Assembly: GCF_029626235.1 (NCBI RefSeq)
Contig: NZ_JARUBO010000005.1
Location: forward strand, 2,574,501-2,638,500
Direction: 5' to 3'
DNA length: 64,000 nt
Source: Micromonospora sp. WMMD1120
GTDB taxonomy: Bacteria > Actinomycetota > Actinomycetes > Mycobacteriales > Micromonosporaceae
Within the stretch, counting starts at the first letter, position 1. Each line of letters starts with the position of its first letter. The position numbers and the translations under genes are program-made. This document shows, in pieces, positions 43,527-52,536 of this stretch. The notes below the pieces were generated by a model. The model saw nothing but the letters and a program-made list of their open reading frames with translations. It was not told where the DNA came from and did no database searches.

Positions 43527-44783
43527 CTACCCGGCCAGCACCCGGGCCGTGACGGCCAGGCCCTCGTCCAACTCACCGTTGTCGATCACCAGGGGCGGCG
43601 CGACGATCAGGTTCGCGCCCTTGGCGATCACGAACACGCCGGCGTCGAGCAGCCGCTGGTGCCAGTGCCGCAGCCGGGGCGCCTCGGCGTCGGTGAGTTC
43701 CAGCGCGCCGAGCAGGCCGATCGACCGCGCCTCCGCTACCGCGTCGGCCCGGTCGGCGATGTCGTGCAGGGCGCGGCCGAGCACGTCACCGAGCTTGGCG
43801 GCCCGCTCCACCGCACCGGTCCGTTCGTACTCCTCCAACGCCGCCGACGCCGCCACCGCGGTGAGCGGGTGCCCGCTGAACGTGTGCCCGGAGCCGAACG
43901 GGGTGTCGTCGAAGCGGGCGGCGATCTCGGCGCTCACCGCCACCGCGGCGATCGGCGCCACGCCGGCGCTGAGCGCCTTGCCGACGGTCACCAGGTCGGG
44001 GCGGAGGTCCCAGTGCTCGAAGGCGAACCGGCGGCCGGTGCGGCCGAACCCGGTCAGCACCTCGTCGCAGATCAACAGGATGCCGTGCTCCCGGCACACC
44101 TCGGCGACACCGTCGAGGTAGCCGTCGGCGGGCACCAGCACCCCGCTGCCGCCCGGAACCGCCTCGACCACGGCCGCCGCGATCCCCCGTGGGGCGAGCG
44201 CCTCGACGGCCCACCGGAACGCCGCCACGTCGTCGCGTACCACGCCGGAGCCGGCCCGGAACGGAACGCTGTAGGTGGGCTCCTGCTCCCACAACCGACG
44301 CCGGTCGTCGTCGCTCGACATCGCGGCCGGCCCCTGGCTGCCGTGGTAGGAGCGGCCCCGATAGAGGATGTGCTGCCGGCCGGTCACCGCACGCGCGATC
44401 CGGATCGCGTCGTTGTTGGCCTCCGTTCCGCTGGTGCTGAGGAAGACCTTCGTGAGGTGGTCGGGCAGGAAGGCGGTGAGCCGTGCGCCGAGTTCCGCAC
44501 GCTGGCGGGTGGCCGCCAGCGGCGTCACGTAACTCAGCTCGCGGCTCGCCTCGTACACCCGCCGGTGGATCGGCTCCAGCGAGTGGCCCAGGTTGGTGAC
44601 CACCAGTTGGCTGGCGAAGTCGAGCACGCGCCGGCCATCCGCCGTGCGGAACGCTGACCCCTCGGCGCTGACGATCTCCAGCGGTTGGTAGCCGTCCTGC
44701 GCTACCCACTCGAACAGCGTGGTGGCCTTGCAGGCGGCGGCCACCGCGCCGGGTTCGGTCCCGACGTCCCAGGCCGCGCTCAC
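43527..44783 (-). CDS. Class III PLP aminotransferase
   Basis: A 418-aa fold-type I aminotransferase. It has STSGTEANNDAIRIAR, YRGRSYHGSQG, the Asp in LLICDEVLTGFGRTG, the PLP Lys in VTVGKALSAGVAP and GSGHTFSGHPLTAVA. Class III enzymes transaminate terminal (omega) amines or amino ketones, as in lysine/ornithine/diaminobutyrate metabolism. The cluster's lysine-aminomutase homologue makes a lysine-like substrate attractive, though this is inference. It overlaps the LLM gene by 4 bp and ends 16 bp before the A-MT-T start. Confidence 0.9.
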   Translation of the reverse strand: MSAAWDVGTEPGAVAAACKATTLFEWVAQDGYQPLEIVSAEGSAFRTADGRRVLDFASQLVVTNLGHSLEPIHRRVYEASRELSYVTPLAATRQRAELGARLTAFLPDHLTKVFLSTSGTEANNDAIRIARAVTGRQHILYRGRSYHGSQGPAAMSSDDDRRRLWEQEPTYSVPFRAGSGVVRDDVAAFRWAVEALAPRGIAAAVVEAVPGGSGVLVPADGYLDGVAEVCREHGILLICDEVLTGFGRTGRRFAFEHWDLRPDLVTVGKALSAGVAPIAAVAVSAEIAARFDDTPFGSGHTFSGHPLTAVAASAALEEYERTGAVERAAKLGDVLGRALHDIADRADAVAEARSIGLLGALELTDAEAPRLRHWHQRLLDAGVFVIAKGANLIVAPPLVIDNGELDEGLAVTARVLAG

Positions 44784-45754
44784 CGGACGACCTCCAGGGC
44801 CGGCGAGCGCAGGGGTACGAGGCCCAGCACGCCGGCCAGGCGCTCGAAGCCCTCAAGTTGGTGCCCGCGTCCCTTGCGCGGGCGCACCGCCACGTTGATC
44901 TGGTCGGCGCCCGCGTCGACGTACGCGCCGATGAGGTCGCGCATCTGCTGCACGGAGCCGTGCAGCACGGCCGGCCGGCTCTGCTCGGCGTTGCGCCCGA
45001 ACTGCTCCAACAGGTCGTCCTCGGTCCAGGCGAGACCGATGTTCACCGAGCAGGTGATCTCCGACACCGACCGGCCCCGCTTCTCGCAGTGCCCGGCGAG
45101 CACCGCCTTCTTGTGCCGGAACACCTCCGGGGCGACGAACGGGACGTTCCAGCCGTCCGCCTCGGCGGCGACGCGCAGGGTCAGCTGCTCCCCACCGCCG
45201 CCGATCCACAGTGGCAGCCGGCGCTGCACCGGCCGTGGCTCGCAGCGGGCCTCGTCGAGGCGGAAGAACTCGCCGCTGAAGGTCGCCGGGCCGGCGCCGT
45301 TGAGCAGGGCGTCCACGCAGCGCAGCGCCTCGTGCAACTGCTTGATCCGCTTCGGCCGGGACTCGTAGACCAGGCCGAACGCCTCGTACTCGCGGCGGTG
45401 CCAGCCCGCGCCGAGGCCGAGCGTGACCCGGCCGCCGGAAATGATGTCCATGGTGGCGGCGGCCTTCGCGAGGATCGCCGGATGCCGGTACGACGGCACG
45501 TAGACCAGACTGCCGCAGCGCACCCGCCGGGTGGTGGCGGCCAGCAGGGTGTGCATGGCCACCGACTCCAGGCATTCGGCGTCGGAGGTCCCGTTCGCCG
45601 CGTACAGGTGGTCGAAGACCGAGATCCAGTCGAAGCCGAGGTCCTCGACGAGCCGCCACACCTCCTGTAGCGCCTCGGGCGTGGTGTGCTGGAGCCCGGG
45701 ATGCACCCCGAACGCGACCGCGGGAAACAGCACACTGCGCGAGTTCTCATCCAT
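44780..45754 (-). CDS. LLM-class (luciferase-like) flavin-dependent oxidoreductase
   Basis: A 324-aa TIM-barrel protein of the luciferase-like monooxygenase/F420 family. It shows WISVFDHLYAANG, CGSLVYVPSYRHPAILAK, RVTLGLGAGWHRREYEAFG and LPLWIGGGGEQLTLR. It uses FMNH2 or F420. Which of the two cannot be read by eye. Stand-alone LLM enzymes in NRPS loci oxidise precursors or carrier-bound residues. It overlaps the C-A-T gene by 8 bp and the aminotransferase gene by 4 bp. Confidence 0.9.
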   Translation of the reverse strand: MDENSRSVLFPAVAFGVHPGLQHTTPEALQEVWRLVEDLGFDWISVFDHLYAANGTSDAECLESVAMHTLLAATTRRVRCGSLVYVPSYRHPAILAKAAATMDIISGGRVTLGLGAGWHRREYEAFGLVYESRPKRIKQLHEALRCVDALLNGAGPATFSGEFFRLDEARCEPRPVQRRLPLWIGGGGEQLTLRVAAEADGWNVPFVAPEVFRHKKAVLAGHCEKRGRSVSEITCSVNIGLAWTEDDLLEQFGRNAEQSRPAVLHGSVQQMRDLIGAYVDAGADQINVAVRPRKGRGHQLEGFERLAGVLGLVPLRSPALEVVR

Positions 45755-48700
45755 CGCGGGGTTCCACCTTCTCTTGCCGGAGCATCTCGGCCATCTCGGC
45801 CACGGTGCGGGCCCCGGCCATCTCGACCGGGATGCCCGCGAGGCGGTAGCGTCGCCGCACGTCCATGAGGACCCGCATGAGCAGCAGCGAATGGCCGCCG
45901 AGGTCGGTGAAGCTCTGGTTGCGACCCACCTGCGACACGTTCAGCGTGCTGGCCCACAACTGCGCCAGCTCGGTCTCCAGGCCGGGACGTGGCGGGTCGA
46001 GCGCGGCGTCGGTCTGGTCCGGGCGTCGCGTGGGTGTCGGCAACGCGGACCGGTCGAGCTTGCCGCGGGCGGTGCGCGGTATCTCGTCCAGGACGGTGAG
46101 GCTGTCCGGGATCATGTAGTCGGGCAGCCGGTCCACCAGCCGTTTGCGTACGTCGTCGAGCCAGTCCCCGGACACGCCGTCGACCGGCACGACGTACGCG
46201 GCGAGACGGCGGTCGCCCGGCTTGTCCTCGCGCACCACGACGCACGCGCCGCGCACCAGCGGCGACTCGGCCAGCGCGTACTCGATCTCGCCCAGCTCGA
46301 TGCGGTGTCCGCGGACCTTCACCTGGTCGTCCACCCGACCGACGAAGTCGAGCAGCCCGTCGGCCTGCCACCGGACCAGGTCGCCGGTGCGGTAGACCCG
46401 CTCGCCCGGCCGGAACCGGTCGGGAAGGAACCTCTGCTCGGTCAGCTCCGGCCGGTTGAGGTAGCCGCGCGCCACACCGGGTCCGCCCAGGTACAGCTCG
46501 CCGGTCGCGCCGGTCGGCACCGGCTCCTGCCGCTCGTCCAGCACGTACGCGCGGACGTTCGGCAGCGGACGCCCGATGGGCACCGAGACGGTGTAGCCGG
46601 CGTCGCGGGGGATCGGGTGGGTGGTGGCCTTGACCGAACACTCGGTCGGCCCGTAGATGTTCACCAGGCGCAGCCGGTCCGACTGCGCGTACGCCTTGGC
46701 GGTGTGCGCGGGGGAGACCGGCTCTCCGCCGACCGCGATGGTGACGTCGCCGAACTCGGTGAACAGCTCGATCTGCGCCATCTCGTTGAAGAACGACGAC
46801 GCCATCCACATGGCGTTCACGCCGTGGTCGCGGACGGCGGCCCGGACGGCCGGCACCACCGGCCCGTCGCCGGCCAGCACCGTGGCTCCGCCGTGGGTGA
46901 GCGCGGCCCAGATCTCGTACGTCTGGGCGTCGAAGGAGATCGGTGAGTAGTGCAGGGTGCGCAGCCCCGGCCCCCAGGTGATGCCGTTGATCCGGTGCAG
47001 GTAACGGGCCAGGTTGCGGTGTTCGAGCAGGACGCCCTTCGGCCGGCCGGTGGAGCCGGACGTGTAGAGCACCTGGGCCACGTGCTCCGGTCGGGCCGCG
47101 ACAGCGGGCGCCGTCGTCGGGTGGTGGTCGTACGCCCAGGCGGTCAGGTCCACCAGGTGGGTCGCGGCGACGTCCGGCCCGGTCGACGCGAGGGCGTCCT
47201 CGGTGAGCAGGACCCGCGCCCCGACGTCCTCCACCTCGTACCGGGCCCGGTCGCGGGGATGGTCGGGTTCCAGTGGCAGGTAGGCGCCGCCGGCCTTCCA
47301 CACCGCGAGCATCGCCACGATCAGGCTCGGCGAGCGCCGCATGCGCACCGCCACCACGTCGCACACCTCGATGTCCAGGTGGTGGGCGAGCTGGTTGGCG
47401 CGACTGTCGAGTTCCGCGTACGTCAGGCGGTCGGCGCCGTGCACGACCGCGACCGCGTGCGGCCGGACGGCGGCCTGCCGGGCGACCAGCTCGGCGATGG
47501 TGAACCCGGTCGGGTAGGGCTCGTCGGTGGCGTTCCAGTCGACGGTCACCCGGCGGGTCTCCGCCGGCGTCAGCCACATCTCCGGCCGCATCGGCCCCGA
47601 CTCGGTCACCAGCAGCCGGAGGAAGTACGCGACCCGCTCGACGAGGAGTTCCGCCTCGGCGCGGCTCGCCTGGTCCGCCGCCGACGACAGGAACACCTCG
47701 ACCCGTTCGCCGGGCATGACGTGCACGGCGTGGGTGTAGTTCGACTTGCTGCCCTCCGGCAGCGCGCCGGCGCTCCGCCAGGAGGTCGGCGGGTCGGCCA
47801 GGAACGCCGGAAGCGGTGTCTGGAAGTTCTCCACGGCCACACCGGTGTCGAACAGCGACCGGTCCCGGCCGAGGGACCGCTGGATCTCCCACAGCGGCGC
47901 GGTGGCGTGCTCGCGGTCCTGCGACAGCTCCTGTTGCAGCGTCGCCAGCCACTCGGCCAGCGGTGTCTCACCCGGCATCGTCACGAGCACCGGCACCACC
48001 TGGGCCAGCAGACCGGCGACCTGGTCGCGGCCGGTCAGCTCGGCCGGTCGGCCCGCGGTGATCCCGCCGATGACGGCGGCCGGCGTGTCGCGTTCGGCGG
48101 CCACCCGGGCCAGCGCCACAGCGGCCACCGACAGGGTTCCGAGCGTGATGCGGGCCGACCGCAGCGCCGCCTGCACGGCACGTGAGTCGTCGTCCGGCAG
48201 CGTCGTGCGTACCTCGTGGTAGGCGCCGGTCGGGTGGCGCGTGGCCGGCGCTGCCGGGGTCGGCGGCGCGGGCAGGCCGCTCAGCCGGGCCTGCCAGTAG
48301 GCCAGGTCCCGGGCCGCCACCCGGTCGCGCAGGTGCCGGGACTCCTCGGCGACCTTCAGCCAGGACGGCGCGGGCCGCAGCCGCACCACGTCGTCGGCCA
48401 GCCGGGAGCTGACCACCGCGTCCAGCTCGCGCAGGATCAGCTCGACGCTCCAGCCGTCCAGCAGCGCGTGGTGGTACGTCCAGACGAGCAGCGCCCCGTC
48501 GCGCAGGCCGACGAGCGTGAACCGGGACTTCGGACCCGGCTGCCGGGCACCGCACCGAAGCCGGATCTCCTGCAACGCCGCGCGCAGCCGCTGCGGTTTC
48601 GCGACGGGGTCGATGGGGAGGTCGAGACGCTCCACCGGCGCGCCGTCGGCGTCCGAGGTCTGCGACCATCCGTCGCCGTCAGCGACGAAGCGCAGCCGCA

Positions 48701-48869
48701 GCGCCTCGTGCCGTGCGGTGGCGGCGTCCAGTGCCGCCTCGAGGTACGCGACGGCCTCCGGCGCGACGAGCCACTTGTGCTGGTTGACGTACAGGTCACT
48801 GACCGGGGAGGCCATGCATTCGAAGAGGATGCCCTGCTGCGCGGGGGTGAGCGGAACGGCGGCGGTCAT
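45747..48869 (-). CDS. NRPS C-A-T module
   Basis: 1040 aa. The C domain (~1-420) has LTPAQQGILFE and the active-site YHHALLDGWS (~133-142). The A domain (~450-900) has A3 VLYTSGSTGRPKGV, A5 NIYGPTECSVKA, A7 VYRTGDLVRW, A8 RVDDQVKVRGHRIELGEIEYAL and A10 TARGKLDRSALP. The T domain has FTDLGGHSL (~988). Code by eye: D-A-Y-W-A-G-I-V-K, not recognised. It is the only complete elongation module of the cluster. There is no epimerase or thioesterase domain at its C-terminus. It overlaps the small upstream gene by 4 bp. Confidence 0.94.
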   Translation of the reverse strand: MTAAVPLTPAQQGILFECMASPVSDLYVNQHKWLVAPEAVAYLEAALDAATARHEALRLRFVADGDGWSQTSDADGAPVERLDLPIDPVAKPQRLRAALQEIRLRCGARQPGPKSRFTLVGLRDGALLVWTYHHALLDGWSVELILRELDAVVSSRLADDVVRLRPAPSWLKVAEESRHLRDRVAARDLAYWQARLSGLPAPPTPAAPATRHPTGAYHEVRTTLPDDDSRAVQAALRSARITLGTLSVAAVALARVAAERDTPAAVIGGITAGRPAELTGRDQVAGLLAQVVPVLVTMPGETPLAEWLATLQQELSQDREHATAPLWEIQRSLGRDRSLFDTGVAVENFQTPLPAFLADPPTSWRSAGALPEGSKSNYTHAVHVMPGERVEVFLSSAADQASRAEAELLVERVAYFLRLLVTESGPMRPEMWLTPAETRRVTVDWNATDEPYPTGFTIAELVARQAAVRPHAVAVVHGADRLTYAELDSRANQLAHHLDIEVCDVVAVRMRRSPSLIVAMLAVWKAGGAYLPLEPDHPRDRARYEVEDVGARVLLTEDALASTGPDVAATHLVDLTAWAYDHHPTTAPAVAARPEHVAQVLYTSGSTGRPKGVLLEHRNLARYLHRINGITWGPGLRTLHYSPISFDAQTYEIWAALTHGGATVLAGDGPVVPAVRAAVRDHGVNAMWMASSFFNEMAQIELFTEFGDVTIAVGGEPVSPAHTAKAYAQSDRLRLVNIYGPTECSVKATTHPIPRDAGYTVSVPIGRPLPNVRAYVLDERQEPVPTGATGELYLGGPGVARGYLNRPELTEQRFLPDRFRPGERVYRTGDLVRWQADGLLDFVGRVDDQVKVRGHRIELGEIEYALAESPLVRGACVVVREDKPGDRRLAAYVVPVDGVSGDWLDDVRKRLVDRLPDYMIPDSLTVLDEIPRTARGKLDRSALPTPTRRPDQTDAALDPPRPGLETELAQLWASTLNVSQVGRNQSFTDLGGHSLLLMRVLMDVRRRYRLAGIPVEMAGARTVAEMAEMLRQEKVEPRDG

Positions 48870-49183
48870 GCGACGGCTTCCGATCCGCGCGGTTCGACGA
48901 GGGCCAGGACCTCGTACTGGTGGATCTCCGGTTGGTGGCCGAACCGTCGCACCATCTGCGCGATGAGGTCACTCTCCCGGAACGCCCGGGCCGCCGCCGC
49001 GTCCCGCCAGAGGAAGTGCGACCCGTAGCGGCCGGTCGCGACGTCGTGCACGAACGCCTTGAGCACCAGTCCCGGATAGTCGTCGTAGAACGCGGTCCGC
49101 GCGGTCGCCAGGGCCCGCAACTCCTCGACATCCGTGTCACCGACCCGGAAATACAGTGTCATCGCGACGTACGAATCGGTCAT
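48866..49183 (-). CDS. Small YdhR/ABM-like dimeric alpha-beta barrel protein
   Basis: A 105-aa protein from the ATG at 49183, chosen for the GAGGGGGAG just upstream; the frame is open to 49228. It shows a ferredoxin-like alternation (YVAMTLYFRVGD, FYDDYPGLVLKAFVHD, YGSHFLWRDAAAARAFR), as in YdhR or antibiotic-biosynthesis monooxygenases. Such proteins act as cofactor-free oxygenases or as stabilisers. Role here unknown. It lies between the 2OG oxygenase and NRPS genes and is translationally coupled to the latter. Confidence 0.72.
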   Translation of the reverse strand: MTDSYVAMTLYFRVGDTDVEELRALATARTAFYDDYPGLVLKAFVHDVATGRYGSHFLWRDAAAARAFRESDLIAQMVRRFGHQPEIHQYEVLALVEPRGSEAVA

Positions 49184-49208
49184 GGTCTCCCCCTCGTCGT
49201 CCGGTAGC

Positions 49209-49889
49209 TCAGCCCTCGGCGATGGCACGTTCCTCGAACTCCTCGCCGTACCACTTGTCGGACCAGGGCACCCAGGTCGCGATGAGGGTGTCGCGGTGAC
49301 CCTCCTCGGCGATCGGCTCGATCTCCGAGACGTAATGGAACATCTCCCGGTCGGCGAAGACGACGCCCTGACCGGCCTCCAGGGTGCTGGTGTGGAACGG
49401 CGTGCCGTCGACCGACGGGCTCATCAGCGTCATCTCGGCGCCGGTGATGCCGTGCCTGCCGAAGACACCGATCAGCACGTAGTCGCGGCCGTCGGAGTGC
49501 GGCCCCTCGGGAACGACGACGCCCTCGACGTCCTTCTTCACCACGATCCGGAACTGGTGGACGTTCACCTGCCACTGCTGGTCGGTGTCGAGCGGGATCT
49601 CCTCGGCGCCAGCCCTGATGAACGGCGTGAAGTCGACCTCGATCGGCTGGTAGTAGCGTCGGATGCCGCCGGCCACCGGGTTGTACTTGGAGAACGTCAC
49701 GTACGGCCGCAGCGGCAGTCGCTCGAACTCCCACCGGTCGTCGGCCCGGAACATCCGGAACTGCGCGAACCGGCGGTAGCGGTTGTCGCCCATGTACTCG
49801 TCGAACTTGAGATCGCCGTAGCTGTCGGCGACGTCCTGCGGGATCGGTGGCAGGTCGAAGATCGAGAATCGTTGCGCGTTGAGGGTCAT
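49209..49889 (-). CDS. 2OG-Fe(II) dioxygenase of the IDO type (amino acid oxygenase)
   Basis: A 226-aa protein of the 2OG-Fe dioxygenase family (PF10014-like, as in isoleucine 4-hydroxylase). It has FDEYMGDNRYRRFAQF, SKYNPVAGGIRRYYQPIE, VNVHQFRIV, the iron ligands in GPHSDGRDYVLIGVF (His/Asp near 130), TLMSPSVDGTPF and a late His in REMFHYVSEI. Family members oxidise free amino acids at unactivated carbons. The pairing with the next gene, a haem-oxygenase-like di-iron oxidase, resembles the enzyme pairs that make nitrocyclopropyl-alanine in hormaomycin and belactosin pathways. That parallel is inference. Confidence 0.87.
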   Translation of the reverse strand: MTLNAQRFSIFDLPPIPQDVADSYGDLKFDEYMGDNRYRRFAQFRMFRADDRWEFERLPLRPYVTFSKYNPVAGGIRRYYQPIEVDFTPFIRAGAEEIPLDTDQQWQVNVHQFRIVVKKDVEGVVVPEGPHSDGRDYVLIGVFGRHGITGAEMTLMSPSVDGTPFHTSTLEAGQGVVFADREMFHYVSEIEPIAEEGHRDTLIATWVPWSDKWYGEEFEERAIAEG

Positions 49890-49924
49890 GGGTGGTCACC
49901 GTCCTCGGGGAGAAGGGCTGGGCT

Positions 49925-50983
49925 TCAGCGACTCTGGCGTTTGCGGATCTCGGCCAGCAACGCGTCCAGGTAGCGGGCCGAGGAGTTGAGGCGGATCAGC
50001 GCGCCGGCCGCGATCTCACGTCCGGCCCGGGGGTTCGCCGAGACCAGCGGGGCGACGACGTTGTGGAACCAGCCGGCGGCGTGCACGGCGTCGATCCGGA
50101 CGTGCAACTCGTGGTAGGCGAGGCCGCGCTCGGGCAGGCCGAGCCGCCGCCAGCCGGCGATGAACGGCTTGAACCGCTGCGGCACCAGATATTCGGTGAC
50201 CCCGAAGTAGCCGACCGCGCGGTAGTAGTGGCGGCGACCCAGCGCCAGGCAGGAGGACAGGTTCGAGGAGATCCGCGCGTCCAGCAGGAGGTTGTCGCGG
50301 ACGTACGCGTCGTCGACGCCGACGACGTCGAGGCTCCGCGCGAACAGCAGGGTGTGGACGTCCTCCGGACGTCCACCGCCCATCTCGTCCCAGTAGTTCG
50401 AGGCGATCTCCATCTTCTCCGGACCGGCCGTGCCGACCTGCATGAGCGCCAGGATGTCGTCGAAGCGGGGATCGAGGCTGGTCTCCTGCGCGAGGTAGAA
50501 GCGGAAGTCCTCGACGCTCGCCTCGTCGGACAGGTAGGTCTCGTACAGCTCGTGGTTGCGCGCCGGGTGCTGGGCGATGAGCCGCTTGAGCCAGGTCAGG
50601 TACTGGTTGCCGTTGACCGGGTAGCCGGTGATCTGCTCCTCGGGCACCTGACGCAGCTCGTCGGCGAGCATGGCCCGCTCGAACGTGCCGGCGATGTCGC
50701 GCAGCAGCGGCTGGTGGTCGGCGTCGGTGCGGTCGGGCTCGGGGACGCTGAAGTCCCGGTCGTAGATGACCAGCAGGGCGTCGTGCAGCTGCCGCAGCGC
50801 GTCCGGGTCGTGCTCGGTGTACGCCTGTCGGACCAGGGTCTGGCAGTGGCGCAGGATGTCCTGGCGCAGACCGAAGTCGGTGTTGATCTCCTCCCAGACG
50901 TCGGCGGGCTGGTCGGTCAACCACTCCAGATACGCGCGGTCGACCCGATCGGGGCGAACCGTGCGAACGTCGATGATTGTCAT
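49925..50983 (-). CDS. Haem-oxygenase-like di-iron oxidase (HDO, iron-containing redox enzyme)
   Basis: A 352-aa helical protein of the iron-containing redox enzyme family. Candidate metal ligands: Glu in FYLAQETSLDP, the NYWDEMGGGRPEDVH block (Glu, His) and LAYHELHVRIDAVH (His, Asp, His). HDO enzymes N-oxygenate amines (SznF-, HrmI/BelK-type) or cleave fatty or amino acids (UndA, BesC). In an amino-acid NRPS cluster, N-oxygenation or fragmentation of a lysine-like substrate is most likely. It lies 36 bp before the 2OG oxygenase and 45 bp after the aminomutase gene. Confidence 0.86.
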   Translation of the reverse strand: MTIIDVRTVRPDRVDRAYLEWLTDQPADVWEEINTDFGLRQDILRHCQTLVRQAYTEHDPDALRQLHDALLVIYDRDFSVPEPDRTDADHQPLLRDIAGTFERAMLADELRQVPEEQITGYPVNGNQYLTWLKRLIAQHPARNHELYETYLSDEASVEDFRFYLAQETSLDPRFDDILALMQVGTAGPEKMEIASNYWDEMGGGRPEDVHTLLFARSLDVVGVDDAYVRDNLLLDARISSNLSSCLALGRRHYYRAVGYFGVTEYLVPQRFKPFIAGWRRLGLPERGLAYHELHVRIDAVHAAGWFHNVVAPLVSANPRAGREIAAGALIRLNSSARYLDALLAEIRKRQSR

Positions 50984-51028
50984 GACCTCTCTCCGGACAT
51001 GGGTTGTCGTCCCTTTCGGCGGTAGCGG

Positions 51029-52321
51029 TCACTCGGCGAAGAACACGCGGTCGGACGGGCGGTACGGCTTCAGCTCGTCCCACCACTGCACGTGCGGGTC
51101 GAAGGTGGCGAAGAACGGCCGACCCACCAGGTCGGGCCGGCGTGCCTGGAGGAAGCGCAGGGCGAACGCCGGGCCGCGGTCGAGTTCGACACGGCCGTCG
51201 ACGACCACCTTCCCCGGGGTCGCCGACATCACCGGCCCCCGGGCGGTGCGGCCCAACCCGGAGACTCCGGCCACCGCGTCGCGGTAGATCTGCCAGGCGC
51301 GTTCCAGTGGCAGGCCGAAGTACCTGCTCGCGCCGGTGTCGCGCTCCACGAACAGGTAGTAGGGCACGATCCCCAGTCGTACCTGGGCGCTCCACATCCG
51401 GCTCCACACCGACGCGTCGTCGTTCACGTGCCGCACCAGCGGCGCCTGCGAGCGCAGGACCACGCCGGTGTCGTGCAGCCGGCGCAGCGCCTCGCGTGCC
51501 GCGTCCGTCTCGAGTTCGCGGGGGTGCGACACGTGCAACATCAGCGCGACGTGCCGGCCGTCGTGCACGAGCCGGGCCAGCATCGCCAGCATGGCGTCGG
51601 CCTGCGGGCCGTCGAGGAAGCGGTACGGCCAGAACGACAGCGCCTTGGTGCCGATCCGGATGGTCGTGACGTGCGGTAGCTCGCCGTCGAGGAACGGCTG
51701 GAGGTAGCGCTCCAGCAGGGCGGTGTGCATCACCAGCGGGTCGCCGCCGGTGAGCAGCACGTCGGTGATCTCTGGGTGGGCCAGCAGGTACCGCGTCATC
51801 GCGCTCGCGCCGGAGGTCTCCTGACGCAGCTCCGGCTGCTGCACGAACTGGGCCCAACGGAAACAGTAGGCGCAGTAGGAGTGGCAGGTCTGACCGTGTC
51901 GGGGAAAGACCAGAAGCGTTTCTCGATATTTGTGCTGGAGGCCCCAGGAATCGAAATCGGAGGACTGCGGGATGTTTTTCGTCAACTGGTCCGAGGGGTG
52001 CGGGTTCAGTCTTTCCCTGATCGTTGCCACGATCGTCGCAACCTCCTCCCGGCTGCCTTTGTCGAGCGCCTGGCGAACGTTGTCGAAATCGTCGCTGGGC
52101 AACATGTCGCGATGCGGAAAGACCAGCCGGAAAATCGGGTCATCCGGGCCGCGGGACCAGTCGATCAGCTCGTCGACGACATACGAGTTGACCTTGAAGG
52201 GCAGCACCTGGGCCACCACGTGGACGTCCTCGGCGAGCCGTCGGTCACCCGTCCTGTGCAGCACCAATCGGCTGAGAGCGGCGCCGCTGACGGTGCCCAG
52301 GCGATGCGTTGGTCCGGTCAT
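51029..52321 (-). CDS. Lysine 2,3-aminomutase-like radical SAM enzyme
   Basis: A 430-aa KamA-family protein from the ATG at 52321 (GAGGG upstream; the frame is open to 52519). The radical SAM cluster is TCHSYCAYCFRW (~145-155), with LLTGGDPLVM, VTTIRIGTKALSFWP, YYLFVERDTGASRYF and a C-terminal PGKVVVDG carrying the probable PLP Lys. It should move an alpha-amino group to the beta position, giving a beta-amino acid such as beta-lysine or a relative. The usual QCD(L) of KamA is ERD here, so the substrate may differ. The first part of the gene (51890-52400) is clearly less G+C-rich than its neighbours, a sign of foreign origin. Confidence 0.88.
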   Translation of the reverse strand: MTGPTHRLGTVSGAALSRLVLHRTGDRRLAEDVHVVAQVLPFKVNSYVVDELIDWSRGPDDPIFRLVFPHRDMLPSDDFDNVRQALDKGSREEVATIVATIRERLNPHPSDQLTKNIPQSSDFDSWGLQHKYRETLLVFPRHGQTCHSYCAYCFRWAQFVQQPELRQETSGASAMTRYLLAHPEITDVLLTGGDPLVMHTALLERYLQPFLDGELPHVTTIRIGTKALSFWPYRFLDGPQADAMLAMLARLVHDGRHVALMLHVSHPRELETDAAREALRRLHDTGVVLRSQAPLVRHVNDDASVWSRMWSAQVRLGIVPYYLFVERDTGASRYFGLPLERAWQIYRDAVAGVSGLGRTARGPVMSATPGKVVVDGRVELDRGPAFALRFLQARRPDLVGRPFFATFDPHVQWWDELKPYRPSDRVFFAE

Positions 52322-52536
52322 CGGCGCGCCCTCGAGGTGCCCTGGCAGCTCATGATTGCAGACCCCCAGCGCGATCATCATCGATACGTCCGAGAGCGAG
52401 TCTAAACATTTCCTCATCCGAAAGTCCAGGTTTCCAAAACGCTCGTGCAAACCCGTATCAAATTCTTTGATATGCCATGGTCGAAATTCGTGTGGCCGAC
52501 CTAAAATGGCGCATCCCACGCGGGAGGTGGTCGTAC
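52322..52536. promoter_or_regulatory. Divergent control region of the NRPS cluster with a 17-bp palindrome
   Basis: 215 bp between the leftward aminomutase-to-P450 operon and the rightward ligase/CCR operon, unusually A+T-rich for this genome at 52400-52510. The perfect inverted repeat TATCAAA-TTC-TTTGATA (52456-52472) is a strong operator candidate. It could control both directions. No regulator gene lies in the cluster, so a global or distant factor would bind it. Confidence 0.65.

Noticed and set aside
49209..50983. Calling the cluster a hormaomycin or belactosin homologue
   Set aside because: Only the oxygenase pair is similar in type. The remaining genes (aminomutase, CCR, DapF-like, NRPS layout) do not match those clusters.
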